Shown here: piece after piece, positions 13,101-21,089 of the stretch | How the letters are laid out: every line of letters starts with the position of its first letter | Position numbering within the stretch: position 1 is the first letter of the stretch | Origin: Ixodes scapularis | Taxonomy: Eukaryota; Arthropoda; Arachnida; Ixodida; Ixodidae | Length of the DNA stretch: 64,000 nucleotides | Assembly: GCF_016920785.2 (NCBI RefSeq) | Contig: NW_024609839.1 | Coordinates: 27,470,749 to 27,534,748 of the forward strand | Direction: 5' to 3' | Notes under the pieces: model-generated | What the model was told of the DNA's origin: nothing | The model's database searches: none | Seen by the model: the letters and a program-made list of their open reading frames with translations, nothing else | Position numbers and translations under genes: made by a program

Positions 13101-16100
13101 ACTAGTGGCACCGAAAGGCGGTGTTTTTTTTCTTTTTTGCTTTTTTACCGCTTTAAGACAGCAGAAACGTGACAGGACAAGCGATACTGTAATGCGAAGA
13201 GTGGCATCGCGGTCTTGTTAATGCCGGACGCCCATAGCCGATTGTTCACTCCCGGGACCTTCCCCGCGGCTTTCGAGAAGCCACGGGCTGACGCTTTCCT
13301 CGCGCGTCCGATCGTGCAGGCGACCTCAGTGAGGACTCCGAAGCGAGCACGTCGAGCACGGGCGGTGGAGACCCCAAGCGCCACCGCGCCCCGTCGCAGG
13401 ACGGCGACAGCCAGTTGCAGCAGTTCATGGACCGCACGGGTCTTCTGGCGGCCAGAGGCTCCGTCGAGACGCTTCTGCAGAACATCCTCGGGCTCCTCAA
13501 GGTGGCCGAGGAAAACGCCAGGCAGCAGGAACAACAGGTCCACATGGAGAGAGGTGCGTTCTCTTCTCCCCTCCCTATAAGCCTTTTTTGTTTTCGTTTT
13601 TCTTTTGTTTAGGGATTCGCATCGATTGAAAATTTTAACCCAATTAACTGCCACCCTTTAATCGATTGATTAGTCGATTAATCCGCCGCGTTCATTTCCA
13701 TACATAACATTTTGAAAACGTCAAATTTCGTGTCCTTTTTTTTAATATGTGATATGCGGCGCAATATACGATTTCGATGGTGATTCAATCTCGATGTGGG
13801 CTGGAGAACGGTTCAAAACACTCACGCTCATAGATTTTTACTTCAGCTGCATGAGGCAAAGGAGCTCCTTGATATTCTCTGGCAAGAGGGACCTCATTTG
13901 ATTTATACATGATGGAGAACACAGCTGAGAAAACGCGAACGATGGAGAACAGACACGACAGCAAAATGCTGCACTCACAACTGAAGAATTTTAATGGAGG
14001 AGACAGAGACAAAATGAAAAAGAACACGGTATCTTAAAGATAGTGTGAACGTGTAGAAATTTAGATTACTGACACGAACGCTTCACGATTGGTGAGTGTG
14101 TAATTTTGTGCAATCTTTTAAGATTCCACGGCGCAAACACGGCGCAATCTTTTAAAGTGACACCGTGTTTTCCTTTCGTATTCTGCTCTGTCCCTGCGCT
14201 GTGTTTTACCCGTTAGGTTAATCGATAAACTACCCAGTACTAATTTTTTTTAAGAAGTATACGAAGCCTCTGCTTGTATTCTGCCATTGCACTATTTGGT
14301 TCGAACATAACGCGAATGGCGGTGCGTGTGGCTTTCGTCGAACGCTCCGCTACCTGGAGGCCCGTGGGAATTGATGAAATTAAGACAGTGGGCTGCAGAG
14401 CAGGATGTCAGGCTCTGCCCATTGGAGTAAGCCTGGTACACCGGCCGGCAATATGAAGGTGAACACCTTACCTGGTGTCTTGCCTGTTTTACGGCTCCCT
14501 AAAGCTATATTAACTCTCAACGTCTCACATGGTACGTGACTTGGGGTCTAAACTTTACTTTCTAGCCCTCTTCTTGAGCAGAGCTTGTTCCAAAACTTGC
14601 AGGAGCGTCAAAAACAAGAAGAGGGCTGTTTACCTTCATATCGCTCATGGGTGTACATCCTCGCAGCCTCCTTCTCCACTCCGCAGTTGTTTCTCTTCCC
14701 AGAAATCTCCAGGTAGCGAAACGTGCGTTGAAGGCTGCGCGTTCCGACGTACGCGTTTAATTCGGACCGGATTCTAGATGTGGCGACCATAGGGTCGTTT
14801 TCTTCTGATTCTGCAGTACCTTCGTTACTCGTAAAAGCTGAGTTTCAGATTTTCATTTCCGTAACGAGAAACAGAGGAAGATGAAGAGATGAGAACTCGC
14901 AGAGACACCCCAGAGCGCCGGGCTTTGATTGCTGAATCGGTACTACCTAATAGTCAAAACCTGCGCATCGCCGGACTGCCGCCTACCCCGGCGTCAGCAT
15001 AGTCGACACCGAGTCTTGCAGCGTCTCACACGTTATCACGCGGAGACGCCAAAAGCAACACCTCTGCCGCTTTGCGACGACTCACGTCAAGCTTCAATGT
15101 GTTTGCCCGCTTAAGGCACGAATCGGGGATTCACTAACGATGACCTTAATGAAGACGCGTTGTAGTCTAGGTGGCATCGGCCGAATCATAGCCTCCTCTA
15201 TAATCACAAGGCTTGACAGTTCGACGACGGAGCCATAGAGTGTCCGGTCGCACTTTTGGAGCGCGAGGATCTGGTTGCACAGAGCATCAAAGAGCCATTT
15301 CTCGGGGAACCTGGACGTCAGCGAACAGATTTTGCAGCAGCGAGGATCCGAAACAGACTTGTTCGCTCGGGAGAAGTGTGTTTCGGCGTCTCGCCGCAGC
15401 GGGGCGCCAGTCACGTGGCTCTCCGCTCATCCATTGTGTGCCGCTCCACCTTTTTCATTTCGGCGGCTGCTTCTTGGCGCGTTCTGCCAGGCTTTGTCAG
15501 TAAATAGGAGGCTATGGCCGAAATCACTTACAGAACGCGTTCGAACAGTTAGTAGCAACAAATTCGGCTAGCCTTGCGTCTAATAACTAATCATTCCAAC
15601 CAGAGCTCGGTGATCTTACATCCCCTTGCGCTCTCATCACCTAACCTCTCCCTCAGCTTCTATTTGTATTGCTGACTGACTCTGGCGTTCTTTTTTTTAT
15701 CTTTCTCCTTGTTTTCCAGCGGAGCTGAAAGTGGAGATCCTTCGCGAGCGAGAACTGCGGGAGGGCCTCGAGAAGAAGCTTCAGGAAGAGCAGAACAAGA
15801 GAGGTAGGTGTCCGAGAGTTGTCTTCGGCGGGGGACACAAATCTCCTCATTTCATTTCCGCTGATTACGGTTTGTTGTATAGTTACTAACATAACGAAAT
15901 CTGCAGGGCGTGTCTTTCAAACGAGCACGCGTTCTATCCTTCCGCCGTGCTTTGACTACGTTCGAGCGCACTCAAGATGCACGAGACACAGAGGCATTGT
16001 CGAAGACAGAAAGCTCGCACAAGAGGCGCGACAACTGAAGCTCTTTCCTGCTGTTCTCACATTGGCATTGATAATACACTTTTGTAAACGCGACTTGACA

Positions 16101-19100
16101 GTTTAAAATAGTGTCTGATGAAAAAACAAGAATTATAGACGTTTTGCATACGCTCCAGATTACAGCCGCCATTGGTGAACTTCTCTTGCCTTACCGCGAT
16201 GCCGAGTCACTGAAGCGGCAATTGACGAGCCTCCAAAAAGTCCTCTGCTAGGGAGAAGAGCACAGTAGAATTTAAAAGGGCAATAACGTGTCCTGCTGTG
16301 GTAATGATGAACTAAAGGGAATGGAATAAAAGGAAACAAAAACTATGCTTATTATGGCGTCGCCCAAGCACAGCAGCTGCAAAGCGTCTTCACTCTACGT
16401 CAACTATTTTGTGCCACCTTGTCAAGGCTCGTAGACTCCATAGATCTGCAATGCTGCCAGTACTTTAGTCAAGGCTACTTGCACAAACCAGTGGCTTTGC
16501 TTGGCACCTCCTGCGCATGAGAGTGCGTGCAAATAATACGCAAAAGACGCTCTGGCTTCAGTTCGGGAGCTTCAGCGCTGTCAAAGCTACCTGAACCCGT
16601 ACAACCAGCACTAAACAGTTGATGTCGAATATACGAGTGTGCATTGAGGCCTAACCACATTTTATGCTGAAAACCCGTCTTGTCAGGTAATATGTCCACT
16701 AGAGCATAAAAAGAGTTGGCATTGTGAGATAAACCATTGGAAATTGGGCTTGACTGTGAGGGCTTTGTTTTACCGGCAGAGTGACAAGCGGAACACACTG
16801 TTCGCCGTCATTTCAAATAAGCCTTATCAATAGCAATATTTCACGCTTTGGCGTCAGCACCTGGAAAGAAACAAAACATCTTAAGGCTGAACTTCATGGA
16901 GCGAATTATGCGACGAATAACTGACGAACGTCGCCTGACGGCACGCTCGCTTTGCGCTCGACGTAGCAGCCACTGTGCTGATGCCACGCGCAGAGCAAAA
17001 GCCGCCGGACAATATTCGTCGATTTTTCGCAGCATATTCGTCCCATGGGGTTCAGCTTACACTGCATTTGATATTAAATACGACCGGAACTGACGCTACA
17101 ACCCGATGGGGAAACTTACGCGCTCACTGGTTTAGTCACCTGACCAGCCACGTGGGTTTGGTATCTGGTATGCGGGACCAAAAATAATAAAACATTTCAA
17201 CCCGGAATATGCGATAGAAAAATTATGCGTGAGGCAAAACAAGACTGCATGACAATTACAAATTTTTTGTGAATACTTCCAACGACGTGTAGAGATCAAA
17301 ACGATGTTTTAACCTACCAGAAGTGACGACATTCAAGAAGGCTGCACCCATGTGGAAAAGATGTATATACTTTGTTCAGAAATTACCCACAAACCAAATT
17401 ATTGCAAATTCAGCAGCCACAAACAATTAGTGCACCCGATGTGCGGATCCTAAACGTCGACCACGAACTTAGTAATTAGGTGTGTGATGAATGCATTGTC
17501 TGCGATCACTTAAAGGAATGCTGAACCGAAATCTGAATTCCACAAAACAGCTAAGCAGATGAAGAGAAAGATTAGAACGAATGAATTACAATCTGAGTTG
17601 TGAGTTGGCGCTTTGTTCGTCTTTTGTGTATCGCCCCTTGTTCTTTGTGCGATAATTTGTATACGAATAGCGTGCAACCTAAAACCTCGTACGCAAGAAG
17701 TGGTGACGCCCAATGCAGCTTGGTAGCGTCTTGAAAAGAGCTTATTCAGGTGTATAACTCAAATAAGCTAAAAACAATGTTACGGTATATTCTTTAAGTT
17801 TCCAATCAGAATATAATTTTAATACCGTGTGCAGACAAGGGCAGATGTTTGAAAGTCATCGCGTCTAGTAAGGCTGACTGGTTCTTCTGGTGCAGTGTTC
17901 TACCAGAAGCGGCTGCGTCGTGAGAAACGCTGCCGGCGGCAAGTTCAGGACCAGCTCGAAGGGGAAGTCAAGAAGAGAGTACGCTACGAAGAGGCGCTCC
18001 GCACCACGCTTGCCGAGTCTCAAATTCCCAAAGGTGAGTGCTCCAGTCCTTTCCATTAAGAAACAAGCTCATTAGACTTTGAACGTCTGGACAGCAATAC
18101 ATAAGTCTCCCATTGACAGTCGGCGACACTGACTCACGCCGAAGATGAAGAATTTGGTAGCCAGTGCAGCAATGCTGTTAGAGACGTATCGAGGGTTGTT
18201 CACACAGGACACAATTGCTGTTGTGCAAAACCTTGGACAACCCACCACAAAAGCGGAGGACTTCTTTCGCTTCCTGTCCGCTTTGGGATGTAGTTTTTTT
18301 GCCGGGGGGAAGGTCACCCTCCGATAGCGTCCTTCGAGAAAGTTCTGGAGCGTGCTCATGACGTAGTTCAGGACGTAGTCACTCACACAGTCTGCTGGTT
18401 ATGTCAACGCCTCTGCTTTTGCTGTCAAACCAAATCTCCCAAAAAAGAAAAAAAAAGAAGGCTAGGAGGCGCAGTGATAAAGGCGGCCGTACTGTTTGCG
18501 TGGTTGACGTCTTCACTTGAAAGATGGGCGTGCTAGGCACGTGCCGGAACGTTCACGTTTTTTTGGAACCGCGCACGCGTCTTTTGCTGTGTGCAACAGA
18601 AAGCTTGTGCTTTCTCGATCGCCTTTCACACAGCGGAAAGTTGCAGGGAGTGGTAGTGGCAATTTGCTTGAGTTGAGGTATGGTAGAAGAAAATGAACGC
18701 TTAAGAAATTAGGGTGCGTGTTGTTTTTATGTTCATAAACGAAAATGTCGACAGAATGGTACTCGGTTCAAAACAAACAAGCCAGGTCATGTAATAGTTA
18801 GGTTATGTGCTTCCTTGGAACGGCGCAAGACGCGTTCTGCAGTGTGCGCTACTAGTAAAAAACAATGTCCTCCGATAATACAGTATAACACATGATAAAA
18901 AACAAAACTACGTTTACACCGAGGAGCACATTATGATTAGCTGTGACAGAATATTGACAACCAATACAACATAAATGGTGTATAGAACGATGCACCTTAT
19001 CAAAATAAAAATAAATATATATTATATTATACATATATTTTAGTAGATGTTAGCGTTCCTATACAAAGGTCTAGAAATTACGTTAGAAACGAATGGCCTT

Positions 19101-19918
19101 TTTAATTCCTTTTTTTTCTTCAAATTGTTGCGCGTTTATTGTTAGATTTATTAAAAAGTAAAACTACAGGAGGATATTATGCACTGTGCTAGCTCAGCAA
19201 ACTAATCTGGAACGGGCGAACTGTGTCTTATGTCAAGAGAGCGGTAGACTAGCATCAGCCGAAGATCTGATCCATGACGTAAAGCTCAGTGGAACTGCCC
19301 GAGCAGTGTAAATGGCTCAATCAATGCCGAAATCACTGCTAGACCGAAAAAAGCAGATAAATTTTGCCTGCGAGGCGAAGTGCGCTTTTCTCGTCATTCA
19401 GTAGAAACATCAAGTGTTTGCTGATTGAATCATCCAGTCACTGGCTGTCTCGGCAGTTACCTATGCATCTTCTTACAAAAAAATGTCGAAAAGCAGATAT
19501 TGGTTGGCCGGCAAAGTTACTGCGATGTTCACAGTTGAGTGAATGGCCTCCTTTGTTTGAGCTGCTCCAGCGAGCACAACCACTTGGAGCAGTTCTTCGG
19601 CCGCCGACAGGATAGCGCTTCCCCGAGAAAAGACACCGCTCGCATGTTCTAGACAAGTTTTGTGAGCACCGCGCATTATTCAGCAATGATGCTGTGTCTG
19701 CTCAGCAGTCTCAATTGAACGTGTGATGAATGTCACAACCTTACACGTGGCTTTACGCCCTCCTCTTCACAGAGACATTACAAGAAGAGATCAAGAGCGA
19801 AGACGCTGTCGCCATGGAGTCAGATAACAGCATTAAAAGTATGTCCCCTTCACCGCAAGCGTACGGACACTGGTCCCACAACGCCAATGGCTTCCCACTA
19901 TCGCCACTGACAGGTTGA
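3905..19918 (+). CDS. dac: dachshund transcription cofactor, 3' portion (join of 7 exons)
   Basis: Join: 3905-4175, 9964-10037, 12380-12526, 13320-13553, 15720-15803, 17896-18033, 19773-19918 (1094 nt). Each exon is bounded by AG and GT, and phases agree at all six junctions (phase 2 at the first, phase 1 at the rest), so one open frame runs to a TGA at 19916-19918. Family knowledge: Dachshund proteins are nuclear Ski/Sno-related cofactors of the retinal-determination and leg-patterning network, with an N-terminal DACHbox-N winged-helix domain and a C-terminal DACHbox-C coiled coil. Seen here: the SALNLSQN block, the SVETLLQNILGLLKVAE block, the LRERELREGLEKK heptads and the basic FYQKRLRREKRCRR stretch, which together are diagnostic of DACHbox-C. 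DACHbox-N and the start codon are not in the window, so the gene is partial at its 5' side. All introns carry transposon debris; none of the exons is broken. I am confident of the family and less sure of the first exon's 5' edge. Confidence 0.9.
4320..4610. repeat. CACGTG/TTTAGCGG motif field 1
   Basis: Directly after the first dac exon, short motifs recur: CACGTGACC, TCACGTGACC, GTCACGTGACGTCGC, TGTGACGTCAC and CTCACGTGAC between 4450 and 4590, plus TTTAGCGGGAATT twice. Similar fields occur at 36060-36480, 44570-45080, 52667-52990, 54839-55053 and 63541-63918. It looks like a degenerate repeat, not a designed array; no end structure is visible here. Confidence 0.6.
4764..5072. mobile_element. 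foldback MITE, family F copy 2
   Basis: Inverted arms share ACGCCTGCGCGTCTACTTAC / CGCAAAACACTCG on the left and their complements on the right (CGAGTGTTTTTGCGGGTAAG). The centre is a TGCATTACGCAATGC-like palindrome. Closest relative is the copy at 24031-24336. Confidence 0.82.
5285..5602. mobile_element. possible short TIR element
   Basis: ATACCGTATTTACTCGAGTA at the left is matched, inverted, by TACTCCAGTAAACACCGTAT at the right. The right interior also contains a piece like the end of family F (GATTGGTGCATATGTGTTTT). Arms match over only about 20 bp and I see no clear target duplication. Confidence 0.4.
5610..6661. other. dac intron, no gene seen
   Basis: AT-rich. 6060-6240 contains GAATTTCGCG and AATTTAGCGGGC fragments resembling the TTTAGCGG repeats elsewhere, without CACGTG motifs. 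No coding exon is supported. Confidence 0.4.
6663..7108. mobile_element. mariner-type MITE with long inverted repeats
   Basis: 446-bp element, TA|CAGGGTGTCACAAAAGAA at the left and TTCTTTTGTGACACCCTG|TA at the right. The arms extend roughly 170 bp inward: AGGCATCGCCGAACGCTCAT, AGGTCACAACCAG, CCGATCCGATAACTTGATCA and their complements. TA flanks and CAGGGTG ends fit the Tc1/mariner group. No transposase reading frame is present, so it would be non-autonomous. Confidence 0.88.
7110..9963. other. dac intron, mostly unassigned
   Basis: AT-rich sequence without a supportable exon. A short hairpin GATATCACC...GGTGATATC lies at 8744-8778. ORFs in 7325-7925 and 8006-8402 show no domain and no splice context. 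Confidence 0.45.
9964..10037 (+). CDS. dac: dac small polar exon
   Basis: 74-nt exon after a good acceptor (tttctttgttgcag) and before the donor GGAT|GTAAGT. It reads NSDDSCEKDKSRNPDPNGKS, then KSPG: a charged, disordered linker. Joined to the previous exon it completes an Arg codon, and it leaves one base for the next exon, giving Trp at that junction. No other GT nearby allows a different donor. Small size and low complexity make this one of the harder exons to prove, but phase agreement on both sides is good support. Confidence 0.72.
10350..11075. mobile_element. possible decayed hAT-like element
   Basis: Left GTACGTAACGCGTTAC and right AACGAGTTACGTACTTATAG are inverted relatives, a pattern common at hAT ends. 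10715-10898 resembles the MITE at 33609-33873 in TACGTCTTGATA, ACATACATATAT, GGAGCCGGACTTTT and TCTTGAGGTG, suggesting a nested copy. Borders are uncertain. Confidence 0.3.
11871..11980. repeat. dispersed repeat R1, copy 2
   Basis: Partner of 2983-3094 (GGTGCCTGCAGC, TGTGTTTAGCGTCC, ATGCTGCC, GTGTCATG). It ends about 30 bp before a family G MITE. Confidence 0.5.
12013..12300. mobile_element. foldback MITE, family G copy 1
   Basis: Inverted arms: TTCGTCTGCTTTTTGCACAG / GGGGTTGCGATG / GTCAGAACGGCGA on the left and TCGTTCTGACGTCACCGCAA / CTCCTGCGCAAGAAGCAGAC on the right. The loop is larger than in the copies at 20104-20320 and 37314-37528. It lies 80 bp upstream of a dac splice acceptor. Confidence 0.8.
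12380..12526 (+). CDS. dac: dac exon with SALNLSQN block and acidic stretch
   Basis: 147-nt exon following acgtctcag and ending CCAGG|GTGCGT. It encodes PPGDAETGSALNLSQNGSG, then RARDVDVFRTRDDDDGQGE and SDYAEDRDQ. The ALNLSQN segment is a familiar conserved patch in Dachshund proteins ahead of DACHbox-C; the acidic DDDD/EDRD tail is consistent with a disordered linker. The exon enters with two bases and leaves in phase 1, matching both neighbours. A copy of a foldback MITE (12013-12300) ends only 80 bp before the acceptor. Confidence 0.85.
13320..13553 (+). CDS. dac: dac exon, start of DACHbox-C
   Basis: 234-nt exon (acceptor gatcgtgcag, donor GAGAG|GTGCGT). It starts GDLSEDSEASTSSTGGGDP, continues KRHRAPSQDGDSQLQQFMD and then enters the conserved region RGSVETLLQNILGLLKVAEE followed by NARQQEQQVHMER. 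This is the start of the DACHbox-C helical region, which in the family supports dimerisation and binding of partners such as Eya. The KRHR stretch could serve as a nuclear localisation signal (inference). It leaves in phase 1. No frameshift or stop interrupts it, and GC content is far above the flanking introns. Confidence 0.92.
13610..14250. mobile_element. possible hAT-like element, weak
   Basis: TTAATCGATTGATTAGTCGA at 13660-13680 and GGTTAATCGATAAACTACC near 14216 are short palindromic motifs in opposite positions, as in hAT subterminal arrays. No target duplication is established, and the interior has no recognisable coding. Confidence 0.25.
14250..15186. other. dac intron, no gene seen
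   Basis: Moderate GC with short ORFs lacking domains, and no repeat boundary I can defend. Confidence 0.4.
15187..15516. mobile_element. MITE family A copy 3
   Basis: CATAGCCTCCTCTATAATCA at the left and GTAAATAGGAGGCTATG at the right. The body matches copies 2 and 4 (AGCATCAAAGAGCCATTTCT, GGGAGAAGTGTGTTTCGGCG). Flanks GCCGAAT (15180-15186) and GCCGAAA (15517-15523) agree at 6 of 7, supporting a 7-8-bp target duplication. Confidence 0.92.
15720..15803 (+). CDS. dac: dac exon, DACHbox-C coiled coil
   Basis: 84-nt exon between ttgttttccag and GAGAG|GTAGGT. It encodes AELKVEILRERELREGLEKK followed by LQEEQNKR, a continuous amphipathic helix with heptad spacing of Leu/Ile, characteristic of the DACHbox-C coiled coil. 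It enters and leaves in phase 1, so it is a symmetric exon that could be skipped without a frameshift. A MITE copy (15187-15516) ends about 200 bp upstream of its acceptor. Confidence 0.92.
16151..16390. repeat. dispersed repeat R2, copy 1
   Basis: Parallel to 20334-20570: CTTCTCTTGCCTTACCG / GATGCCGAG, CACAGTAGAAT, TCCTGCTG, AAAGGAAACAAAAACT and AAAGCGTCT appear in the same order and orientation. Non-coding; element type unknown. Confidence 0.65.
16400..17895. other. dac intron with element fragments
   Basis: 17318-17370 (AGAAGTGACGAC ... CATGTGGAAAAGATGTATA) is a solo, decayed arm of MITE family B. 17510-17555 (AGGAATGCTGAACCGAAATC) resembles the end of the element at 50836-51228. The remainder shows nothing I can assign. 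Confidence 0.4.
17896..18033 (+). CDS. dac: dac exon, basic half of DACHbox-C
   Basis: 138-nt exon (acceptor cttctggtgcag, donor CAAAG|GTGAGT). It encodes VFYQKRLRREKRCRRQVQDQ, then LEGEVKKRVRYEEALRTTLA and ESQIPK. The QKRLRREKRCRR(K/Q) pattern followed by a charged helix ending in an EEALR..LAES segment is strongly typical of Dachshund DACHbox-C. It continues the helix of the preceding exon without a gap and is also symmetric phase 1. Confidence 0.93.
18040..19772. other. last dac intron, no gene seen
   Basis: AT-rich intron. ORFs here have no domain, and no repeat borders were recognised. Confidence 0.45.
19773..19918 (+). CDS. dac: dac terminal coding exon and stop
   Basis: Exon after a pyrimidine-rich acceptor (gccctcctcttcacag). 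It reads ETLQEEIKSEDAVAMESDNS, then IKSMSPSPQAYGHWSHNANG and FPLSPLTG, then TGA at 19916-19918. IKSED resembles a sumoylation consensus (psi-K-x-E), seen only as sequence here. The final codons (ACA GGT TGA G) also read as a donor, ACAG|GTTGAG, so a transcript could splice there instead of terminating; a strong acceptor lies at 21000. AATAAA at 20496-20501 is a candidate polyadenylation signal for the unspliced end, although it lies inside a dispersed repeat. Confidence 0.85.
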
Positions 19919-20103
19919 GAACGGTAGGGAGGAGTTTCAGTTGTCCCACATCCTGCGAGAGCGTCTCGTATACGATAAGGCTTTGGCGTCCCGTACGATT
20001 CGAGCATGCACACGCATCTAAAGTGCGAACATAGACAAGGAGCGCGTGATAAAAACCGGACTCTCGAAAGAGATGCCTCGTCGTTCTCATCCTGTCAACG
20101 ACT

Positions 20104-20320
20104 ATGCGGAGTGCAAGTTCGTCTGCTTCTTGTGCAGGGGTTGCTGTGACATCAGAACGCCAAGCTCTGATTTGCTCTGATTGAAAGGATAGTGGGTAGA
20201 CTTCGATGCCAGCTTCTTTGAGGCCTACCTACTATCCTTCCAATCGGAGCAAATCAGAGTTCGGCGTTCTTACCTCCCCACAACACTTTCGCAAGCAGCA
20301 GACGAGCATGCGCTTTGCAT
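20104..20320. mobile_element. foldback MITE, family G copy 2
   Basis: Arms ATGCGGAGTGCAAGTTCGTC, TGCTTCTTGTGCAGGGGTTG and GATAGTGGGTAGAC on the left, complemented on the right (CCTACCTACTATCCTTCCAA, AGCAGCAGACGAGCATGCGC). It lies just 3' of the dac stop codon, so it would be in the 3' UTR if the transcript reads through. Confidence 0.85.
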
Positions 20321-20333
20321 AGGCTCTTTGTAC

Positions 20334-20570
20334 GCGCCTGATTACAGTCACCATTGCTGATCTTCTCTTGCTTTACCGAGATGCCGAGCGACTGAAGTGG
20401 TAGTTCAAGAGCCCCTCAGAAGCTAATACTGGGAATAAGAACACAATAGAATCTAAAATGTAAATAACATTTCCTGCTGCCGTAATAAGTAAGTGAATAA
20501 AACGCAATTAAAGGAAACAAAAACTGAAGGTCAGTTATGGCGGCGCCCATGCACAGCGGCCTTAAAGCGT
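20334..20570. repeat. dispersed repeat R2, copy 2
   Basis: Partner of 16151-16390. It contains the AATAAA at 20496-20501 that could be used for dac polyadenylation, and an ATGGCGGCGCCC block. Confidence 0.6.
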
Positions 20571-21000
20571 CTCTCTGTTTCAGGTCATAGAGGAAGCTCG
20601 TAATTATGGTAGGTGATTCATTGCACAAGCCATAGCGAGAGAGAGACATCCCACAAGGCAAAGAAGTTGAGCTTACCGCTGACGCCACGGTTTACGTTAA
20701 GCAAGATCAAAGTATACAAATTCTAAAAATGGCCTTCTGCGAGGTGCCATCTTTGTCCGGCGGGCTGCTGAACATGTTAGCTCTCTTCTGCTCAATTTTA
20801 GTTTCTTCTACGTATTAAAAATAACACTGATAATTGGTATTTGTATATTCCGCAGTACAACTATCAAGACACGTTTACTTAATGAGAGGTATACAACAAA
20901 ATCGTGGTCAAACGTTGATAGAAACCGTGGCTAGTACCATCGTGTGAACGCAAAGGAAAGTGCTCTACTTGTTCTAATGGACTAACGTGTCTTCATTGCA

Positions 21001-21080
21001 GGTCGGTAGATATAATCTTGGAAGAATCCACCATCACCCAGACCAGCGCCGAGTCCTGAACGGCCATTGGTTGGAGGCAA
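21001..21080 (+). other. dac: possible alternative last dac exon or spliced 3' UTR
   Basis: gactaac-type branch sequence followed by tgtcttcattgcag gives a good acceptor at 21000. Splicing from the GTTGAG donor at 19914 would give Gly-Arg and an immediate TAG. Use of the next AG eight bases downstream would instead extend the protein by DIILEESTITQTSAES before TGA. There is no evidence of use beyond the sequence signals; the nearest AATAAA downstream is about 22194. The exon's right border cannot be set. Confidence 0.3.
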
Positions 21081-21089
21081 AGCTCATCG

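Noticed and set aside
15094..15571. Several overlapping ORFs that recur near 1762-2093, 3164-3832 and 25143-25531
   Set aside because: They recur because the MITE A repeat recurs; different copies have different breaks and there is no selection for one frame.
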